Counted from the first letter of the stretch, positions 11,276-23,634 are shown. The stretch is 64,000 nucleotides of DNA from Halichoerus grypus (GCF_964656455.1 NC_135718.1:132787966-132851965), one strand, 5' to 3'. The notes: generated from the sequence alone by a model not told the origin. A program made the numbers and translations.

Positions 11276-11464
11276 ATGAATGTTCACAAATAACTAGTTT
11301 CTGCCACAGAGTGTGTCTTCATACTTGTTTTAATATTTTTTAATATTCTTCTACATCAAAAAGAAACCAGGAAGGAATATATATGGAATTGAATGGGAGG
11401 AGGCAGTGCACAGGACAGGTTAGCTGAATCACACCTGTATTGCTGATATTATGTCTTCCTTAGA

Positions 11465-11800
11465 TGTCTAATACAATTCCTTAAATATTTGATACCATTT
11501 GATATAAATTACCAGTGAAACTACCTGGGTCTTGAGGTTTTTTTTTTTTTTTTTTTTTTTAAGGTTTTCACATACAAAAAACAGATTTTTTTTTTTAAAT
11601 ATATGGAACTATCAGTTATCTTTTATCTTGTTGGGTATAAAATTTTTCAAATGTCAATTAGCTCATTGGTATTGCTCTGATCTGTACACTTGTTGCTGTT
11701 TTACTATTGGGCTTTGTTGGGGCAGGTGGTTGAATTAGGAGAGAATCCTCTTGATCCTGTCAGGCTTAATTTCATTCTTTTCTAGGGAAAATCTATTTTG
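11465..11800 (-). mobile_element. Old L1 ORF2-region fragment, antisense
   Basis: The text tttgatataaattaccagtgaaactacctgggtcttgaggtttt matches the antisense of a conserved L1 ORF2 stretch. It contains T runs at 11540-11561 and 11587-11596. It is decayed and non-coding. Confidence 0.5.
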
Positions 11801-12190
11801 GTTGTGTTCTCAGTAATAAGGAATGGGCTTTATTTTACTCCTAAACTTTGGTCTTTCGAGTTCAGAAGAATCTCCCAGCCCTGGCTGAACCTGAACGCTG
11901 ACCTATCCCTGGACTGAGTGATCTCTGGTACCCTTTCCTGGCTTTCAAACTCAAGGCAGCCCTTCTCAGGTGGTCCTCACGGAGTTTTCTTGCCTTGCGC
12001 ATTGCAGCCCAACACTTAAAACAGGAGACACGAAGGATCCCCATGCAAGTATCTGATACCCTTCCTTTGCACAGCTCTGTCTCCTCTAGACCCTGAGAGT
12101 CCTACCTTCTCTCCAGACTTGACTTTCCATCCTCAACATAGTGAGACCACTGTGTTTTGTTTGGACTCAACTTCCCTCCACTATGCAGTA
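11801..12190 (-). repeat. Possible L1M-derived sequence, antisense
   Basis: The GC-richer segment around gaatctcccagccctggctgaacctgaacgctgacctatccc resembles antisense L1M 3' UTR sequence in style but is not securely assignable. A 60-aa minus-strand open frame (11862-12044) has no recognised features. Confidence 0.3.
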
Positions 12191-12235
12191 AAATAGGCAG
12201 GAATCTGGTCTGAACATGGGTCTAAAATTATGTAT

Positions 12236-12260
12236 ATGTGTGTGTGTGTGTGTGTGTGTT
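12236..12260. repeat. (TG)n microsatellite
   Basis: This is about 25 nt of uninterrupted tg units. It is a candidate length-polymorphic locus. Confidence 0.95.
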
Positions 12261-13214
12261 TTTCAGTAATTGTATTTCTGCATTGGAATCAAAATTTTCT
12301 GATTTCATAGTAGTTTACAGCAGAAGGCATGTCCAGTACCAGTTTCTCCATTATGGTAGGAATGAGGAATTCCAGCTGAATCACCTCTGGTGATCAGTGA
12401 TTAATAGATGTCAAAATTTGTTTCCTTTATACTCATATTTTGTAATATTTTTTAACATCATATAGTGCATGTAATATTATTGTATGGATACAATGCAGTG
12501 TCATGCATGCTAATTTTATATCTAATCACAAGACTTATGATTCATATATTGATGGTAATCACCCTGTCTCTCTTTTAGAGTAATAAAATTAACAAGCAAT
12601 ACTAATTCATCTTTCAGATGCTACTTATTCAGTAAACACTTCATCACAGCGACTATTCCAATTAGTTATTATGAAATAAAAGAAAAACAGTAAGATGAGG
12701 ACCACAACTTACTGAAAACCTAGTCAGGGCTTTCTTTTCCTATGTGTTCTTCTGATGCATATTTTCATATATATTTAATATGTATATTTTATATATAGAG
12801 AGATAATTGTTTCATATGTATTCCATGTAATATATCTCATACTATATATCAAAAAGAAAGAATAAAAAACATTCAAGTTTTCTCTGATGCTGACATTTTG
12901 AAAATGTCATAGTTTATAAGGAAATAATGAAAACCCATATTACACGGGAGAATACTCTGACCTTTTGCTCAGAGATTGATATGAGTTTTGGGGCAAGCTC
13001 TGTAAAGAAACTCAGAAGTAAAATTCACTTACTAATAAGTAATTGAAGATTTCAAAGGTCACACAGCTCTAGCAACAATTTGGTCTTCAAGCTGGGACAT
13101 AGAATAAATTTATTTTTCAATTATCAATTTTCCTCCCTCATGTTGTTATAGAAACAACAGACATGTATAGAGTGTGTCTTCCTCAGGTGCCTTTGGATAT
13201 TGATTTTAAATTAT
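12261..13214. other. Unassigned AT-rich sequence
   Basis: I see no gene and no clear repeat apart from a short TA-rich run at about 12765-12800. Confidence 0.55.
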
Positions 13215-13411
13215 TCTTTTCTTTTTTTATTGGGGAGTGCTTGACATTTAAAATACACAGTTGGATACAATTTGACATATGTATATACCTGTAAAACTAT
13301 CACCACAATCAGGATAATGAATGTAACCATCACAACCAAAAGTTTCCTGGTGTATCTTTATAATCCATTCCTCTTTACCCTTATATGCTTTACAAATACA
13401 TAAGACACAGG
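13215..13411 (-). mobile_element. L1M 3' UTR fragment, antisense (first copy)
   Basis: The sequence tacacagttggatacaatttgacatatgtatatacctgtaaaactatcaccacaatcagg is a paraphrase of the better-preserved copy that follows at 13412 onward. The two are adjacent antisense L1 3' segments of different age or subfamily. Confidence 0.65.
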
Positions 13412-15440
13412 TTTTTTTTTAAATCACTTTATTGAGGTATAATTGACATACAAAAACTTATAGATATTTAATGCATACAACTTGATGAGTTTGGAGATAA
13501 GTATACACCCGTGGAACCATCACCACAACCTAGGTTATAATAAATTTATGCATTTATTTCCAAAAGTCTCCTCCCCCCACCCCACCCCTTTTGGATTGAA
13601 TTTCTTTTGTGGTAAGAGCACTTAATATAAGATCTACCCTCTTAGCACATTTTAAAATATAGAATACATTGTTGTTAACTATAACCTTTATGTTGTACCA
13701 TAGATCTCTAGACTTATTCATTTACATTATTTTTTTTTTAAAGATTTTATTTATTTGACAGAGAAAGACACGGCAAGAGAGGGGACACAAGCACGGGCAG
13801 AGGGAGAGGGAGAAGCACGCTCCCTGCTGAGCAGGGAGCCTGATGCGGGACTTGATCCCAGAACCCTGGGCTCATGACCTGAGCCGAAGGCAGACACTTA
13901 ATGACTGAGCCACCCAGGCGCCCCATTTACATTATTGAAACTTTGTATCCTTGACCAGTATCTCCCCAATTCCCCCTGGTAACCATTATTCTATGTTTAG
14001 ATTCCTCATAGAAGTGGATCATACAGCATCTGCCCTTTTGTGTCTTGCTTATTTCACTTAGCATAATATCCTCCAGGTCCATCCATGTTGTCACAAAAGA
14101 CAGGGATTCCTTTTTTTCTGATGGTTGGGTAATATTCCACAGTATGTATATACTACATTTTCTTTATGCATTACTTTATTGATGGACATTTAGGTTCTTT
14201 CTATACTTTGGGTATTGTGAATAAAACTACAATGAACACAGGGAATATAGATATCGCTTCAACATCTGGACTTCAATTTCTTTGGATATATGCCTATCAG
14301 TAGCATTGCTAGATTAAAGAGTAATTCTATTTTTAAGTTTTGAGGAACCTCCATACCGTGTCCATAGTACCTGCACCAGTTTAAAGTCCCACCAACAATT
14401 TCTATGTTTTTATCCATTTATTCTAGGTTGTCCACTTTGTTGGTGTGTAATCATTTGAATAGACTCTTATGATTCTTGTGTAATGTCTCCTTTTTTATTT
14501 CTGATTTTATTTATTTGAGTTTTCTTTCTTTTTTTCTTTAGTCTATCTAAGAGTTTGCTATTTTTATTTTTCTTTTCAAAAACCCAACTCTTAATTTCAT
14601 TGATTTTTTTCTGTTGTTTTCCTAGTATGCATTTCATTTATTTCTGCTTTAATTTTAATTAATTTCTCTTTTCAGCTAATTTTAGGTGTTGTTTGTTCTC
14701 TTTTCTGTTTTTTTTTTTTATGGTGTAAAGTTAGGTTTGTTTGAGATCATTTTTCTTTTTTATCATAAGCATTTATTGCTATAAAATTCCCTCCTAGTAC
14801 TATTTTTGCTGCGTCCCAAGAATTTTGATATTTTGTATTTTTATTTTCATTTGTCTTGAGACTTTTTTTCTAATTTCCTTTTTGATTTCTCTTTTGACCC
14901 TGTGATTACTTAAGAGTGCTTTAATATTCATGTATTTGTAGGTTTTCTAATTTTCTTTCTTTATTGATTTCTAGTTTCCTTGTCTTGGGATCAGAAAGGA
15001 GATATGAAATTATCTCAATCTTCTTAAATTTGTTAAGATTTGTTTTGTTATCTAGCATGTGATCTATTCAGGAGAACATTCCATGTGCACTTGAGAAGAA
15101 TGTGTATTTTGCTGCTCGTGAGTGGAATGTTCTATATATGTCTGTTAGTTCCATTTGGTAGATAGTGTTGTTCAGTTTTGTAGTTTTTTAAATTGATTTT
15201 CTGTCTGACAATCTGTTCATTATTGAGAGTAGGGTACTGAGGTTTCCCACTCATCTTGTATTGATGTCTGTTTCTTCCTTCAGATCTGTCAGTGTTTGCT
15301 TTATTTGGTTAGGTGCTTTGATGTTGGGTGCATCTTCCTGATGAATTGACCCTTTTATCTTTATATTCTTTAACTCTAATAACATTTTTTTTTGTTTTAA
15401 AGTTTATTTTCTCTGGTATTAGTAAAGCCACTTCAGTTTT
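13412..15440 (-). mobile_element. Long L1M element, antisense, split by a SINE
   Basis: It opens with a T run and the antisense 3' end tcactttattgaggtataattgacatac. It continues through the 3' UTR (ctccaggtccatccatgttg, gatggacatttaggttctttc). It then passes into sequence typical of the upstream coding or spacer region (aaaaacccaactcttaatttcattg, gctgcgtcccaagaattttg, gagaacattccatgtgcacttgagaag). About 2 kb is retained with no open frame. The SINE at 13731-13924 is inserted in it. A junction near 14400 may mark an internal deletion. Confidence 0.8.
13731..13924 (-). mobile_element. Can-SINE, antisense, inside L1M
   Basis: The T run, aaagattttatttatttgacagagaaagacacgg, then gactgagccacccaggcgcccc mark the element. 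The flanks catttacattat (13719-13730) and atttacattat (13925-13935) are the target duplication. It is younger than the L1M around it. Confidence 0.95.
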
Positions 15441-15850
15441 ATACCATGGGATTTGGCTTCAGAAATTTGTCTCTGGGGTGGGATGAGAAACCCTAAAGTC
15501 CTGCTTCTCTGGGAAAGAACAAACACTCTAACTGGGAGCTGAGAAGTTGAGCCTTGTGTTTTGGGCTGCTGTATTCTGGAGTAGAGTCTCTGTCTTCCTG
15601 AGAAGAAGGGTGGGGAGGGAGCGAATGGTCTAGGCTCAAACCACATATCTCCCCTTTCTTACGAATTGTAGATGTTCTTGAAAGATTTTTTTTTTTTTTT
15701 TCATTTGTTTGTTGTTCTTAGGACCATCTGCAGAGGATTAAAATAGTTGTGTGCATGTTTTGATAATTTTCACCAGTTTCCCTGGGGAGCAGATCAGTGG
15801 AGCGTCTCAGGCTGTCATGCCCAAAGTTTATCACTGACCATTCTAATTTA
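15441..15850 (-). repeat. Possible continuation of the L1M, antisense
   Basis: The segment has phrases such as cagtttccctggggagcagatcagtggagc, and its composition resembles L1M sequence. I cannot assign it firmly. A 75-aa minus-strand open frame here lacks recognisable features. Confidence 0.3.
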
Positions 15851-18045
15851 AGATGACAACATGTTTACATTTATTTAAACTTGATTCTTCCACGAGATAG
15901 TTATTTACTTTCTCTGTTGTTTGTGCATTGTAATATTTTATAGTTTTTTTAAAAAAGGAGAAGCACAAAAGTGAATGTATCATTGAAAGTAGTGTGGCTC
16001 TGGCTGAACTGTTTTGGATCTTTATTCAATGTACAGAATAGACAAATAGATTATCATGTGATAATATTGCTCATATATCACTGACTAATAAAATAAATGT
16101 TATTTACAGATAACTTATCACTGTCCATTTGAGCCCTCCATCACTCATTCTGCATTCCCATTGTCTACACAATCTAATCCATACTTATGAGCGAGGCATT
16201 TACATTTTTTCCTGTCAGGTCCCAGTCTTTCTCATGACTTATCCCCAACCCCCCCACACACACTTTCTCTATACAGTGTCTAGTCATAACAGAATATTTG
16301 ATATTCCATGTATATGTGCTACATTTCCATTTCTATCTATTGCTTATGTTTTCTCTCCAATTGAAATTAACATTCTTCATACTCCATCTGGAGAAATGGT
16401 AGTCATTTTGTAGGATGAGTTTGAATATTACTTTCTTTGTGAATACAATGTAAATGGCTAGAAATGGCTGAATTGCTCTGTGTGCCAGGTTGTTTGCATA
16501 CAATTCCAAATTTGATATGTTATCACTGTAAAAAAGACATTATTGACTTCAGGAGTGCATTAATTACATAAGAATAAGTGAACTAAACCCAAAGAAGTCA
16601 CAATGTTATTGTTAGTTTACATGTATTTCTGACATCATAGCCTATTCTCATATCTATAGAACATTCCGGTTCCCATAAAGCTTTTCCTCAACATTTTCCT
16701 TGGTAACACCCTCATCTCACTTTCCACAAAAAATATACTTTATTGTATACTTTGTATACTTCATTGCTGCAGAAAATGTTCTTCATAATGCTGCATCATA
16801 GTTTATAATGCTGAATTCATAGATCTGATTACTTTGATAGTTACATGTAAGAGAGAGTTTATTTCTTTTAATAAATTATGAAATCATTGAGGCTATTGTT
16901 TGTTTTTGTAATCCTAAGAACCAAGAATCCCCAAAACCACAAAAAATGATCAGGAAATATATGTGGAATCCTCTAATTTTATGATTTTTGTTTTACTAGA
17001 TAAATAATTTATGAAGATTTAGGATTTATTATTATAATATAATAATATTTATATTTTTATTCAATTAAATTTTAAAATGATCCCAGAGACACCAATAAAA
17101 TATTATCAGAAAAGTATATATAACATCCAATGGGAATCAGGCATGGCATTTTAGCTGCAGCTCCAAAAATGAGACCTGAAATTCTTGGAAATCAAATTCA
17201 CAAGGGTACATATGAATAATACAAAACAGATAGTTAATACAGTTTGTTTGGAATTCTACTGCAGTGTAAACATATATTACTTGGTTTCTCATGTATTAGC
17301 TATGACAGATATGAAATTTATTTCAAACCCTTAGATGGCTCAATTCTTTAGTTTTTTGTTTGTCCCCTAATCTTCAATAAAATAATATTTTAAAAAGTCA
17401 TACTAGCAAAACATAGGGTAATGGATATCATAAACCATTAATCTGAAAGGACACTTTTCTAATAATTATCCTTATGCCGTCTGAAATGTATCTTGCTGCA
17501 ATTGATTCAGGATTAATCGATTATAGTGCTCATTATATGTTCATTCATTTTGGTCAAAGGCAAAATTTGAAACTGTGTCAAGTCACAGGCAGATTTTCCT
17601 TTCATAAATCTTCTATTTTTAAATTTGAGTATGTGTATCTACTTTCATTTGGGCTTTCTGAATATTAATAAGTCTCAGTGTCTAAGGTATGCACAACAGG
17701 GATTTTTAGCAAACATGATGTGGTCCCAGAAAGAAGTTCATTGTTTTCCAGTTAAATTCTTTGCCTTCCAAAGTTCTTTCTTTTCCTCTTCTTTTCTTCA
17801 CAAGTATTTTTTTTTATATAAAGTTGAAATTGCTGGCATAGTTCTAACAACATCATAATCCTTAGAAAATGAAAAGCAAAGGCCATATACTTTCTTTAAA
17901 AATGCAATCTTAGAGCAATTTTCCCAGTAAGTTTTGTTATATACAATGCTGATGGTAGTACTTGGTACTGTGTGTGATATGTAAGTGGATGTACAAGGGT
18001 GTATGTGTTAAAGTGGTAGCGTTAAATAAGATGGGGCAAAGAAAG
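15851..18045. other. Unassigned AT-rich non-coding block
   Basis: No gene, RNA or certain repeat was found. Short CA-rich text lies at about 16250-16264. The frames at 16129-16413 and 17474-17858 show no motif, no codon bias and no splice or promoter context I can support. Confidence 0.55.
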
Positions 18046-18097
18046 GCACCTGGGTGGTTCTGCTGGTTAAGCGCATTGGACTCTTGGTCTCTTTGGA
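18046..18097 (+). mobile_element. Can-SINE head fragment
   Basis: Only the tRNA-like head, gcacctgggtggttctgctggttaagcgcattggactcttgg, is present. Body and tail are lost. No target duplication is visible. Confidence 0.75.
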
Positions 18098-18434
18098 TGC
18101 CACTTGTTTTCTCCTTCCTGCAAGGGGTGTGATTTTAAGCAAGGACGAAGTTCTGAGGTTTGGTGGGGCAAATAACAAAAATAGGAATTAGTGGAAGTGT
18201 TTCATTTTGTTTTTTTTCCTAGGTATTTGGAATGCCATTGAGTAGCTCCAACCTACCTACTTTTTTTGTTGACTGTTTCCTTGGCCAAGCAATAGTACTT
18301 ACACAAATACCATGGGAAGAAATTTCCTAGGTCCTATATAAAGAGCATCTATAGTATCAGTTTAGTTTTGCTATTTTTTCTCCTATACTATCTCATTTGA
18401 TGTACATAGAAAGTCGGGGCAGGTTTTATTCTAT

Positions 18435-18740
18435 TTTATATATAAGAAAACAGATTCTTAGGAGTTAAGTGTCATATATAAGAATCAACTAGGTAATTGC
18501 TTTTGCCAGGACTTAAACCCAAATCGTATTATCCCTGGTCTAATTTCCTTTCCACCATATTGCATTTATTGTGGCAAATTTAGTAAGCACATCAAGGGTG
18601 GCAGGTAATTTAAAACATTATCTTCATCCTCAAAACAACCCTGAAGTTTAATTTTATAATGTCTATTTTTCAGATGCAAAAGTGGAGCTGAGATAAATTA
18701 AATGATTTACTCATGCAAGTAGTGGTGGTCAGAAATTATG
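18435..18740 (-). repeat. Two diverged MIR-like relics, antisense
   Basis: Positions 18435-18530 (ataagaaaacagattcttaggagttaagt...ccaggacttaaacccaaatc) and 18610-18740 (ttttcagatgcaaaagtggagctgagataaattaaatgatttactcatg) both follow the antisense MIR order loosely. Confidence 0.45.
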
Positions 18741-19180
18741 AATGTGTCTCTTGGGTTGCAAAGTCTATATTATGCTGTTTTTCTGTAGCAAGTGTTCATT
18801 GGAGAATTAGGGTTTTATAAAACTGGAAATTGTATAACCCTGGAAGCAAGTCTTGAATTCTTTAATTAAACCTGGGTTGTGAACAGAACTGATCACACAC
18901 TTGGGGAATAGGAGAGACAGAACTTTACAGGAACATATAAAATATTAATGAAATAATTACTAATTTGACATTAATAAGTTAAAACTTTATTACTTCATAT
19001 GTACCATAAGAATTTCATTAAACATTAAGTAATCCACATTTAACATGTAACCAAATGTAGTACTGTAAGCATAACTCAAGAAATTTTTCAGTAAAATGGG
19101 TATTTAAAAATATTTAGCAATGAATGCATTTTTTGGGGTATCAATTAATTACATTAACTTTAAACCACATACTAATTGAA
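18741..19180. other. Unassigned AT-rich sequence
   Basis: No feature is recognised. Confidence 0.5.
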
Positions 19181-19195
19181 CAATAGATTATTTCT

Positions 19196-19432
19196 TTTTT
19201 TAAAAAAGAGTTTACTTATTTATTTGAGAGAGAGAGAGAGTATGTTCCAGCTGGAGCTTGAGTGAGGGGAGGTGCAGAAGGAGAAGGAGAGGGAGAGGGA
19301 GAGAATCTCAAGCAGACCTGGTGCTGAGTGCTGAACCCTACTCTGGGCTTGATCTCACAACCCTGAGATCATAACTTGAGCCAAAACCAAGAGTTAGACG
19401 CTTAACCAACTGAGCCACACAGGTGTCCTGAT
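19196..19432 (-). mobile_element. Can-SINE, older subtype, antisense
   Basis: The plus strand has tttacttatttatttgagagagagag, a GA-rich middle, ctgagatcataacttgagcc and gagccacacaggtgtcc. The target duplication is caatagattatttct at 19181-19195, with a one-base variant at 19433-19447. The variant fits greater age. Confidence 0.93.
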
Positions 19433-19622
19433 CAATAGGTTATTTCTAAAAAGTGAAAAAAAAAAGAGGAAAACTAAAACAAATGAACCAAAAAGGAAAG
19501 AAAATAGCTAAAATCTTTTTTGGCCACTAGTCAGGACCAAAAAGACTACTACTAAGACTGCGAGGCTGAGTTCATGTTTTTTTCTTTCCCTCCAAACTTC
19601 TTGAATAATTCCATTTGATCTT

Positions 19623-19712
19623 TCATACATATACACACACATATATGTGTGTGTTATGTGTGTATTATCTATATGAGTATCATATAGTTTTGAGTGTGTG
19701 TGTGTGTGTGTA
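19623..19712. repeat. CA/TG microsatellite with a 22-bp perfect palindrome
   Basis: The sequence acacacacatatatgtgtgtgt at 19633-19654 equals its own reverse complement. It is followed by a (tg)n run at 19693-19712. The tract is alternating purine-pyrimidine. Confidence 0.9.
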
Positions 19713-19749
19713 TGAACATCCTTCATTCTCCAACTGAGGAACTTTCCAT

Positions 19750-20743
19750 ATCACACAAAGAAAGACAAATCATTCATTATATTCTTAAACTGGCTTTTGA
19801 AATTTTATGCTTTTGAATCCATTCTTATTTCCTTTACTGTTATTCATTTTCTGTCACCCAAATCTTCACTGAGTCAATTCTTGACTAAATATTATTCTCA
19901 GATAAACCATTCCAAAATCCACAGACAAGATCAAGTGTCATTGTAATGTGACTTCACACCATCATATACCTGCCTTAATATATTCTTCAGAACTATAATT
20001 TTCCATTTATTTTGTGATAATTTGACTGACACCTGGATCTCTTACTAATATAACATTCAGTGGATATCAATTTTTGCCCATCTTTTAATCTCCCAGTGCT
20101 CAAAATAATGTCTGAAACATTGTATATGCTAATAAATATTTTTTAAGTGAAAAAAATTGGACCATTTCCTAGATTTATTGTTTTCTTCTTCTTTCTTAAA
20201 CTTTATAATAAACATTTTTACAAAGTTCAATATATTTTTCAATTTAAATTGCATACAGAGATTATATTTTAAATAATACTTATAATATGGAGCTCTTCAT
20301 TTGTCCATTACTCATTTTGATATTATTTATGCCATCTTTTACATTTCTTCCCAGCTTTGTCTTTTCAAAAAAGAAATTTTAGTTCTGAAGCCTGTCAGTC
20401 TGGAGATGACAGTGAATTTTATGAGGCTAACAAGCTTTCTTTTTTTGTGTCAGCTTTGAGGAAATTTTTGGAAAAATTTAGTGGTTAGGTATTTTAACAT
20501 CAATACATACAAAGGGTCTAAAATTATCACTGTTTTCAATTTGCTTTAAAGTGATTGAAATTTCATTTTATGTTATATTTAGTAATATTAGGGTAATAAC
20601 AAGAGTATTATTAGATGTCACTCTACTTTGAGTATTAAGGATTTGATAGTTTCACCTAATAGGGACATATTGATCCAGATTTGGATCTTGGTGTGGTTCC
20701 TGTATTATTTTTTCTTCTTATTTCTTTTCTGCTGCCATTAGAA
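19750..20743. other. Unassigned AT-rich sequence
   Basis: No gene or certain repeat is visible. Scattered T runs are present. Confidence 0.5.
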
Positions 20744-20761
20744 AAATTATTTTATCTTTTT

Positions 20762-20952
20762 AAAAAAGATTTATTTATTTATTTGAGAGAGAGAGAGAGC
20801 ACAAGGGGCAGAAGGAGAGGGAGAAAGAATCTCAAGCAGACTCAGGCTGAGCATGGAGCCGGACGCATGGCTTGATCTCAACACCCTGAGATCACGGCTG
20901 GAGCTGAAACCAAGAGTGGGTCACTTAACTGACTGCACTACCCAGACACCCC
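20762..20952 (-). mobile_element. Can-SINE, antisense, inserted at an L1 boundary
   Basis: The sequence aaaaaagatttatttatttatttgagagagagagag...actacccagacaccc is the element. It lies between tattttatcttttt at 20748-20761 and the same word at 20953-20966. The same word recurs after the neighbouring L1 at about 21480. Confidence 0.94.
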
Positions 20953-20966
20953 TATTTTATCTTTTT

Positions 20967-21477
20967 TAAATTAAGTTTTTTAAATTTCAGTATAGTTAAC
21001 ATACAGTGTTATATTAGTTTCAAGTGTACAATATAGTGATTCAACAATTTCATACATCACCTGGTGCTCATCATGATGAGTGTACTCTTTAGTCCCCATT
21101 ACTTATTTCACCCATCCTGTGATTCACATCCCCTTTGGTAACCATCAGTTTGTTCTTTGTAGTTAAGTCTGTTTCTTGGTTTGTCTCTCTCTCTCTCTCT
21201 CTTTTTTTCTTTTGTTCATTTGTTTTGTTTCTTAAACTCCACATATGAGTGAGATCATATGGTATTTGTCTTTCTCTGACTGACTTATTTCACTTAGCAT
21301 TATACTCTCTTGCTTCATCCATGTTGTTGCAAATGGCAAGACTTCATTCTTTTTATGGCTGAATAATAGTCCATTGTATATATACATCACATCTTCTTTA
21401 TCCATTCATCTATTGATGGACACTTGGGCTACTTCCAGCATTTGGCTATTGTAAATAATGCTACAATAGACATATTG
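20967..21477 (-). mobile_element. L1 3' end, antisense, 5'-truncated
   Basis: The words cagtatagttaacatacagtgttatattagtttcaagtgtacaatatag, ccacatatgagtgagatcatatgg and gatggacacttgggctacttcc are antisense carnivore L1 3' UTR. A CT run is at about 21185-21201. The target word aaattattttatct occurs before the SINE (20744) and after this L1 (21480), so this L1 inserted first and the SINE landed at its edge. Confidence 0.88.
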
Positions 21478-21499
21478 AAAATTATTTTATCTCTTGATG

Positions 21500-22620
21500 T
21501 TTCTGATTCCTCATCTCTTATAATAACTTAATAATTACCATTTGGTGTATGGAATAAATAAAATTGGGCATTAATTAAAATAACATATATGTATTTGTAT
21601 ATTTGTGTGTGTGTGTGTATCCTGATACAATACACCTTTGCAAATGGTAGAAATAATAGGCTTTTCTTAGTAGTACTGCTTTCAGTAAGAAATTAACATT
21701 GATAGTAATGACATGAAAAAAATAAGATAAATGTCAGATCATTAGTGGATACAATTTGTAGGATCTACTCTTCCCTCACTCAATACATACACACACACAT
21801 ACACACACACACACACACACACTCACACCCGCACATACTCTAAGGTTAGGAACTAAGGGGTTCACAAAGAATAACAGTACTCCCAGTGTAAAAATCATAG
21901 TCATCTGGTTATCTTCATAAAATGTCCTATAAAAGATTGCCTTGTCAATATTTGAAGTGGGTTTTGCAGCTGAGCTATTTTTTCCATTCGGTAGACTTAA
22001 AATCATATGTACCTATTCCACCCTTTACAGCTGTGATGTATGCTTAGGGTTCAAGAAGCAAATCGGGTCTTCCTATTTAGACGCTCTTGTCTGCAGTTAA
22101 GAAGACAGAAGAAAGACAAAGGTCATCTTCTGTTCCTTTTTGGTCCTTCCTGCTAATAAGCAAAATTGTGGAAATTGGAGATTTTTCTGCAGCCATGTCC
22201 CACTGTGCATTCTCTGGCCTCCCTGTGTCCAAAGGTAATCGTGGCACCTGTGTAGCGTGGGTGGCATATTTGTTCATGTCCCTTAATTCTTAAAGGGCAG
22301 ACACAGTGCTGTGTTCATGAACTCATGCCTTCAGGGCAACCTCAGAGATGACTTTGATTAGCTAGTTCTTTATGCTCATGGGATTTGTTCCAAGCTACCT
22401 TCAAATTTCAACAATTTTGTAAGATAAAGACCTTCATTACTTTTAGCTTTCTTCCTTCTCCCCTCCTCTTTTATGCATCTGTGGATTCAAAAGCAGTGGT
22501 CTAGAAAAGGCAAATATTCTTCCACATCCCACAAAATGAAACACAAAATTCAACTGAAATGACTTATAGGTTAATTGCAATACGGCCATCTTCATCTACT
22601 ATTCTTACCTACTAGCAGTT
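21500..22620. other. Mostly unassigned, with CA repeat and a GC-richer segment
   Basis: Contents are a TG run at 21603-21619, a (CA)n tract at 21787-21823, and a GC-richer unexplained segment at about 22030-22330 with open frames on both strands. No gene can be supported. Confidence 0.55.
21787..21823. repeat. (CA)n microsatellite
   Basis: The CA run is interrupted once by tacac near the start. It is a candidate polymorphic marker. Confidence 0.9.
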
Positions 22621-22639
22621 AAGAATTCAGGGCAAATTT

Positions 22640-23154
22640 GCAAGGACTTGGATGGAGTTAGAGAGTATAAAGCTAAGCGGAATAAGTCAGTCAGAGAAAG
22701 ACAAATACTTTATAATTTAAGAAACAAAATGAACAAACATTGGGGAGGAAAGAGAGACAAACTAAGAAACACACTTGAGGTGCCTGGGTGGCTCAGTTGG
22801 TTAAACATCTGCCTTCAGCTCAGGTCATGATCCCAGGGTCCTGTGATCGAGCCCCGCGTCCGGCTCCTCACTCAGTGGGGAGTCCACTCGAGGATTCTCT
22901 CTCTCCTTCTGCCCTCCCCCCTCTCCTGCTCTGCCTCTGAAATAAATAAATAATATCTTAAAAAGAAAAAAGAAACAGACTTTTAACTATAGAAAACAAA
23001 CTAATGATTACCAGAGGGGAGGTGAGTGGGGAAATGGGCTAAATGGGTGATGTGCATTAAGGAGGGCACTTGTTGTGATGAGCACCGGGTGTTGTATGGA
23101 AGTGTTGAATCATTAAATTTTACATACACCTGAAACTAAAAAGAAAAAGAAAAA
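22640..23154 (+). mobile_element. L1 3' end, sense, 5'-truncated, hosting a SINE
   Basis: The words ggatggagttagagagtataaagctaagcggaataagtcagtcagagaaagacaaatac, then tgattaccagaggggaggtgagtgggg and gagcaccgggtgttgtatgg show carnivore L1 3' UTR. The flanks aagaattcagggcaaattt (22621-22639) and aagaattcagggcaaaattt (23155-23174) form the target duplication. A SINE splits it at 22777-22969. Confidence 0.94.
22777..22969 (+). mobile_element. Can-SINE nested in L1
   Basis: The head is gaggtgcctgggtggctcagttgg and the body ccagggtcctgtgatcgagcc. The tail is aataaataaataatatctt. Its flanks aagaaacacactt (22764-22776) and aagaaacagactt (22970-22982) lie within the L1. Confidence 0.95.
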
Positions 23155-23174
23155 AAGAATTCAGGGCAAAATTT

Positions 23175-23634
23175 AAATATTTTAAAAAGAGTCTGAAATA
23201 ATTTTCATTGAATACTTTGAAAAAAGAACTTGTATTTAGCCTCTAAATTATTCATAACATTGATAGCCTACTTTGCTGGTCCTCAATCATAATATGAGAT
23301 GTGTTGCAAGTTACTTATAACTAATACCATGGAACTGATTACTTTAAAAGTTTAACCTTACAAAATTAGAGAGGATTCAGGTCGTTCCTCTATTGACATC
23401 ACTTTTGCTCATTTTATCCAATATTCTTTTTTAGATGGTGGTGAAAGTGTAAAGCACATAACTTGCACACTAGTAATCATACATCATAGACTATATACCT
23501 AACTTCTGTATGCAGAACTCTTTGGGTATATTAAAATGATAATTACAAATTAGTTTAGTACTTTATTTTCTGTCATTGCTATGGCTGTGTTTTGGATTGG
23601 CAAACAGTATTAATTTGTATATTCAAGAAATAAC
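23175..23634. other. Unassigned AT-rich sequence
   Basis: No feature is recognised. Confidence 0.5.
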
